A DNA stretch of 18,798 bases from Christensenella sp. UBA7102. GTDB taxonomy: Bacteria > Bacillota > Clostridia > Christensenellales > UBA1750. Location: NCBI GenBank assembly GCA_002492415.1, contig DKYK01000051.1, positions 1 to 18,798 of the forward strand. The letters run 5' to 3'. Numbering within the stretch: position 1 is the stretch's first letter; each line of letters opens with the position of its first letter. Below are positions 14,981 to 18,798 of this stretch, piece by piece. The position numbers and the translations under genes were made by a program. Below the pieces are notes generated by a model. That model was not told the DNA's origin. It did no database searches and saw only the letters and a list, made by a program, of their open reading frames with translations.

Positions 14981-15009
14981 TTGACAGTTCGTTGTGAGGA
15001 GCATATAAT
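14981..15009 (+). promoter_or_regulatory. Perfect consensus promoter of the marR-ABC operon
   Basis: TTGACA (14981-14986) and TATAAT (15004-15009) both match the consensus exactly, with the ideal 17-bp spacer. A promoter this strong in front of a repressor-exporter operon implies tight repression, fitting the inverted repeat just downstream. Confidence 0.9.
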
Positions 15010-15020
15010 AAACGAAGACA

Positions 15021-15042
15021 AACAGTTGGAAAACCAACTGTT
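15021..15042 (+). promoter_or_regulatory. Probable MarR operator: perfect inverted repeat
   Basis: AACAGTTGG and CCAACTGTT, separated by four A, form a perfect 9-bp inverted repeat beginning about 5 bp after the expected transcription start. Dimeric MarR repressors bind palindromes of this size, often in or next to their own promoter, and the first gene of the operon is a MarR protein. The same sequence could fold as an RNA hairpin in the leader. No T-run follows directly, so it is not a terminator. Confidence 0.75.
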
Positions 15043-15070
15043 GAAATTTTAATCATAAAGGAGGCAGGAC

Positions 15071-15499
15071 ATGAACCGATATTTACTTCTGAATATGGGA
15101 TTCGTATCCAACCTGCACCGAAAGATCACGATGGACGCGTTTCACGAGGAGGGAATCCGCCGCTCGCAGCCTTGGATATTGGATTTTCTGGCGGAACACG
15201 ATCAGGTGATCCAGCGAGAGCTCGCCGAGCGCGCTTACTTTGATCCGGCTACCATCACCTCTGCGCTGGTGCGCATGGAGGAAGAGGGAATGATCCGGCG
15301 CGAGAGCGTGCCCGGGGATAAGCGCGCATTGCGCGTGGTCTTGACGGAAAAAGGGCGTGAAAAGCAGCAGTATGTGCAGAAAGTGTTCGCGCGGGCAGAA
15401 GAAGCGGCGCTGAACGGCTTCACACAGCAGGAGCGCCGGCAGTTGGGAGAGTTTCTGATCCGCATTCAGAAAAACCTGGAAAAGGAGGTTGACAGATGA
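15071..15499 (+). CDS. MarR-family transcriptional regulator
   Basis: The 142-residue protein is a MarR-type dimeric winged-helix repressor. The core appears at about residues 40-100: QRELAERAYFDPATITSALVRMEEEGMI is the helix-turn-helix, followed by the wing RRESVPGDKRALRVVLTEKG with the typical D-K-R. The flanking helices form the dimer. GGAGG lies 6 nt before the ATG. The stop overlaps the start of the first ABC gene by ATGA, so repressor and transporter are made together. The inverted repeat at 15021-15042 is its likely target, giving autoregulation relieved by a ligand, plausibly a toxic compound that the exporter removes. The ligand is unknown. Confidence 0.95.
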   Translation: MNRYLLLNMGFVSNLHRKITMDAFHEEGIRRSQPWILDFLAEHDQVIQRELAERAYFDPATITSALVRMEEEGMIRRESVPGDKRALRVVLTEKGREKQQYVQKVFARAEEAALNGFTQQERRQLGEFLIRIQKNLEKEVDR

Positions 15500-17220
15500 G
15501 GAAAATCATAAAGTACATAAACGGCTCCTGGCCGCTCGTGTTTCTGGCGCCGCTGCTGATGGTGCTGGAGGTCATGTGCGACCTGATGCAGCCCACGCTG
15601 ATGTCCGAGATTGTGGACGTAGGCATCGCCAGCGGGGAGATTTCCCTGGTGTGGTCCACGGGCCTCAAGATGCTGGGCGTGGCGCTGCTGGGCATCATCG
15701 GCGGCGCGGGCTGCACAATCCTTTCCTCAAAGGCGAGTTTTGATTCGGCAGCGCGTCTGCGCCAGGGCATGTTTGACAAGATCCAGACCTTCTCCTTTAA
15801 GGAGATCGACAAGCTGCAGACCTCGTCGCTGATTACGAGGCTGACCAATGATGTGACCATCCTGCAGCAGACGCTGCGTGCGGTGCTGTGCATGATGGTG
15901 CGTGCGCCCCTGTCCTGCATTGGCGGGCTGGTGATGGCCGTCGCCATCAGCCGGGAATTGTCTGTCATCTTTGTGGTGGCCATGCCGGTGCTGGCGATCG
16001 CAGTGATCTTCGTGGCGCTGCGCACCTTCCCCATGTTTGCCAAGATGCAGCAAAAGATCGACCGCGTCAACACCGTGATGCGCGAAAACCTGCTGGGCGT
16101 GCGCGTGATCAAGGCTTTTGTGGGGCAGGAGAAGGAAAAGCAGCGCTTCCAGGGCGCCAATGAAGACCTGATGAACTGGGCGCTGCAGGCCATGAACCGC
16201 ATGATCGTGCTGATGCCCATCGTTACGGCCGTGATGAACTTCTCCGTGGTGGCGCTGCTGTGGTTTGGCGGCAACCTGGTCAACGCCGGGCGCCTGGAGG
16301 TCGGCAAGATCATGGCGTTCATGACCTACCTGATGCAGGTGCTCTCCAGCCTGATGATGGCCGTGATGATGATGATGCAGTTCTCTCGCGCAAAGGTTGC
16401 GGCGGATCGCTGCGCCGAAGTGCTGAACACCGAGCCCTCCATTGCGGACCCCGCCCAGCCCAAGGATGTGAAGGACTTCACCGTGCGGTTTGACCATGTG
16501 AACTTCTCCTACAACGACACCGACCCGGAGCCCGTGCTCAAGGACATCACCTTTACCGCAAAGCCCGGCCAGCGCGTGGGCATCATCGGAAACACCGGCT
16601 CGGGCAAATCCACGCTGGTTTCGCTGATCCCGCGGCTGTACGACGTGACCGACGGCTCTGTGAGCATCGGCGGCACGGACGTGCGCGACCTGGATATGGA
16701 CGCGCTGCGCCGGCACATCGGCGTGGTGCTGCAGGAGAGCACGCTGTTCTCGGGCGACATTGAGAGCAACCTGCGCTGGGGCGGCGAAAACTGTGCGGAA
16801 GAGAGGCTGCGCAGCGCGCTGGACGACGCGCAGGCCACCGAATTTGTATCCAAGCTGCCCGACGGTCTGCACGCTGTCGTGGAGCAGCGCGGCAAAAACT
16901 TCTCCGGCGGGCAGAAGCAGCGCTTGTCCATTGCGCGGACCTTCGCAAAAGAGCCGGACATACTGATTCTGGACGATTCTACCAGCGCGGTGGATACCGA
17001 GACCGAAGCCAAGCTGCAGCAGGCGCTGCGCCGCAGAGTGGGCAGGGGCGTGACCTTTGTCATCGCCCAGCGCATATCTGCCATTGCGGACAGCGATCTC
17101 ATCCTGGTGATGGAGGACGGCGCCATCGTGGGCCAGGGCACGCACCAGGAGCTCATTCGCAATAACGAGGTTTACCGTGGGATCGTCGCATCCCAGTGGG
17201 GAGAGGAGGCGATCGCGTAA
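15496..17220 (+). CDS. ABC exporter half-transporter, degenerate-site subunit
   Basis: The 574-residue protein fuses a six-helix exporter membrane domain (about 1-310) to an ATPase domain (about 330-574). It has Walker A GNTGSGKST (K371), signature FSGGQKQR and Walker B ILILDD. The residue after the Walker B Asp is D494 instead of the catalytic Glu, and the switch-loop His is replaced by Q525 in FVIAQRIS. This double change is typical of one subunit of heterodimeric exporters such as TM287/288 and BmrCD, where it marks the weakly hydrolysing site. AAAGGAGG lies 7 nt before the ATG, and the start overlaps the marR stop. The stop overlaps the start of the partner gene (TAATG). Multidrug or peptide export is likely; the substrate is unknown. 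Confidence 0.95.
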   Translation: MRKIIKYINGSWPLVFLAPLLMVLEVMCDLMQPTLMSEIVDVGIASGEISLVWSTGLKMLGVALLGIIGGAGCTILSSKASFDSAARLRQGMFDKIQTFSFKEIDKLQTSSLITRLTNDVTILQQTLRAVLCMMVRAPLSCIGGLVMAVAISRELSVIFVVAMPVLAIAVIFVALRTFPMFAKMQQKIDRVNTVMRENLLGVRVIKAFVGQEKEKQRFQGANEDLMNWALQAMNRMIVLMPIVTAVMNFSVVALLWFGGNLVNAGRLEVGKIMAFMTYLMQVLSSLMMAVMMMMQFSRAKVAADRCAEVLNTEPSIADPAQPKDVKDFTVRFDHVNFSYNDTDPEPVLKDITFTAKPGQRVGIIGNTGSGKSTLVSLIPRLYDVTDGSVSIGGTDVRDLDMDALRRHIGVVLQESTLFSGDIESNLRWGGENCAEERLRSALDDAQATEFVSKLPDGLHAVVEQRGKNFSGGQKQRLSIARTFAKEPDILILDDSTSAVDTETEAKLQQALRRRVGRGVTFVIAQRISAIADSDLILVMEDGAIVGQGTHQELIRNNEVYRGIVASQWGEEAIA

Positions 17221-18798
17221 TGCCAGGACCGATGGGACCCGGAGGACCGGGTAGGCACGGCGCCATGCCCGTGCGCGCCAAAGATGCAAAGGGCACAATG
17301 AAGCGCCTGCTCAAATACGTATCGGAGCAGTTGCCCCGCGTGATCTTGATCAGCGTGCTGTGTGCGATCACGGCGCTGATTTCCATACTGACCAACCGCA
17401 TCGCGGGCGTTGCGATCGACGATTACATCGCGGTGGGCAACATGGCAGGGCTTGCCAGGCTGTGCATAGGGTTGCTGGTGATTTACCTGGTCAACATCGC
17501 CTGCAGCTACCTGCAGAACACCAATATGATCGTCGTGGCGCAGAAAATCTCGTTCAAGCTGCGCAAGGACCTGTTCGCGGCGCTGAGCCGTCTGCCGCTG
17601 AAGTACTTTGACTCACGTTCCAGCGGCGACATCATGTCCCGCCTGACAAACGACGTGGACAATATCTCAAACACCTTGTCCCAGTCCGTCACGCAGCTGT
17701 TTTCGGGCATCATCAACATCGTGGGCACGCTGGTTGCCATGCTCGTGCTCAGCCCGCTGCTGACGCTCATCTCTCTGATCGCCATCCCCGTGATGCTGCT
17801 CGTCACGCGCACCATAGCCGGCATCTCGCGGCGCTTCTACCGCGAGCAGCAGAAGAATCTGGGCGAACTCAATGGCTACATCGAGGAGATGGTTTCCGGT
17901 CAGAAGGTCATCAAGCTCTTCTCGCGCGAGGAGGCCAACAAGAAGGACTTTTCCCACATCAACAACCGGCTGCGGCTGAGCGGCACCAAGGCCGAGATCA
18001 TCGCCGGCGTGATGGGCCCGTTTATGAACATGATCAACAACATCACCTACCTGATCGTTGCGGTGGCAGGTGGATATCTGGTCATCAACTCCGTCACGGG
18101 CGCCGTTACCGTGGGCGTGGTCTTCTCCTTCCTGCTCTACATGAAGAACTTCGCGCGCCCCATCTCTGAGATCGCAAACCTGTTCAACACCATCCAGTCG
18201 GCGCTGGCGGGCGCGGAGCGCGTGTTCCAGGTGATGGACGAGGAGCCTGAGCAGGATGCGCCCGAGGCCAAAGATGTCACCGACATCGAGGGCAACATCG
18301 AGATCCGCGACGTCACCTTCTCCTACATTCCCGGCAAGCCTGTGCTCAAGCACGCCACCATCACCGCGAAAAAGGGCGAGCAGGTCGCCATTGTCGGCCC
18401 CACGGGCGCGGGAAAGACCACCATCATCTCGCTGCTGACGCGCTTCTACGACAAGGACAGCGGCCGGATTCTCATTGACGGCAAGCCCATCGAATCCATT
18501 ACGCGCAACTCTCTGCGCAGAACTGTGGGCATGGTGCTGCAGGATACCTACCTCTTCTCCGAGAGCGTGCGCGAGAACATCCGCTACGGCAGGCTGGATG
18601 CCACCGACGAGGAGGTGGAGCGCGCCGCGCGCATGGCAAACGCGCACTCCTTCATCATCCATCTGCCGCAGGGCTATGACACGGTATTGGCCGACAATGC
18701 GGGCAACATCTCGCAGGGACAGCGACAGCTCATCGCCATTGCGCGCGCCATCCTGGCAGACCCCTGCCTGCTGATCCTGGACGAGGCCACCTCTTCCA
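17220..18798 (+). CDS. ABC exporter half-transporter, canonical partner (3' end missing)
   Basis: The frame from ATG17220 stays open to the window edge and gives 526 residues without a stop, so the gene is cut at its 3' end. It starts with a Gly/Pro/Met-rich tail, MPGPMGPGGPG, before the membrane domain (roughly residues 30-335). The ATPase domain has Walker A GPTGAGKTT (K399), signature ISQGQRQL, and Walker B LLILDEATSS with catalytic E522. The canonical Glu complements the Asp in the upstream subunit, so the two should form a heterodimer with one active site. The switch His lies outside the window. A GGAGAGGAGG stretch precedes the start by about 10 nt, and the start overlaps the preceding stop, so translation is probably coupled. 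Confidence 0.95.
   Translation, partial: MPGPMGPGGPGRHGAMPVRAKDAKGTMKRLLKYVSEQLPRVILISVLCAITALISILTNRIAGVAIDDYIAVGNMAGLARLCIGLLVIYLVNIACSYLQNTNMIVVAQKISFKLRKDLFAALSRLPLKYFDSRSSGDIMSRLTNDVDNISNTLSQSVTQLFSGIINIVGTLVAMLVLSPLLTLISLIAIPVMLLVTRTIAGISRRFYREQQKNLGELNGYIEEMVSGQKVIKLFSREEANKKDFSHINNRLRLSGTKAEIIAGVMGPFMNMINNITYLIVAVAGGYLVINSVTGAVTVGVVFSFLLYMKNFARPISEIANLFNTIQSALAGAERVFQVMDEEPEQDAPEAKDVTDIEGNIEIRDVTFSYIPGKPVLKHATITAKKGEQVAIVGPTGAGKTTIISLLTRFYDKDSGRILIDGKPIESITRNSLRRTVGMVLQDTYLFSESVRENIRYGRLDATDEEVERAARMANAHSFIIHLPQGYDTVLADNAGNISQGQRQLIAIARAILADPCLLILDEATSS

Noticed and set aside
15727..17298. 523-codon open frame on the minus strand opposite the first ABC gene
   Set aside because: The His/Arg/Gln-rich translation has no motif, and the opposite strand has the full ABC exporter signature set.

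Overview
The window looks like chromosomal DNA of a GC-rich member of the Clostridia (Firmicutes). Shine-Dalgarno sites are strong (GGAGG type), the promoters match the SigA consensus with 17-bp spacers, and RNase Y, a KtrAB-type K+ system, a CotH-family kinase and a MarR/heterodimeric ABC operon are all typical of that class. No tRNA, rRNA, CRISPR array, integrase or transposase is visible. Genus cannot be judged from this window.

Layout. 1-1341 (+): the end of an unidentified gene, a MazG-like pyrophosphohydrolase and a nitrilase-superfamily amidohydrolase, closely spaced as one operon. 1332-2798 (-): a ThuA-domain gene followed by a P-loop kinase-like gene whose 3' end overlaps the nitrilase gene tail to tail by 10 bp. 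2799-3031: divergent promoters flanking a short dispersed-repeat element (the 'SFRAEREIS' type). 3032-5254 (+): a 740-residue aconitase-family hydratase with its own terminator. 5255-5621: no large gene, but a strong promoter, a long leader, a hairpin and a 15-codon upstream ORF directly before rny (RNase Y, 5622-7175). A bidirectional terminator separates rny from a convergent lipoprotein with a ComEC-like metallo-beta-lactamase fold (7239-8054, -).

8125-12596 (-) is the most interesting part. It is a tightly coupled three-gene operon: a membrane-anchored protein with three lamin-tail domains, a chitobiase-like domain and a CotH kinase domain; a VTC-type polyphosphate polymerase domain protein, joined to it by an ATGA overlap; and a four-helix DUF4956 membrane protein. 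Together they suggest a polyphosphate or phosphoryl-transfer system working across the membrane.

12752-14975 (+) holds ktrB and ktrA, the K+ channel subunit and its RCK gating ring, with their own promoter and terminator. 14981-18798 (+) holds a MarR-type repressor and two ABC exporter half-transporters, overlapping head to tail. It is driven by a perfect consensus promoter followed by a perfect 9-bp inverted repeat that is probably the MarR operator. The first half-transporter carries degenerate catalytic residues (Asp for Walker B Glu, Gln for switch His). The second has the canonical Glu, so the pair forms a heterodimeric exporter. The second gene runs off the window end.
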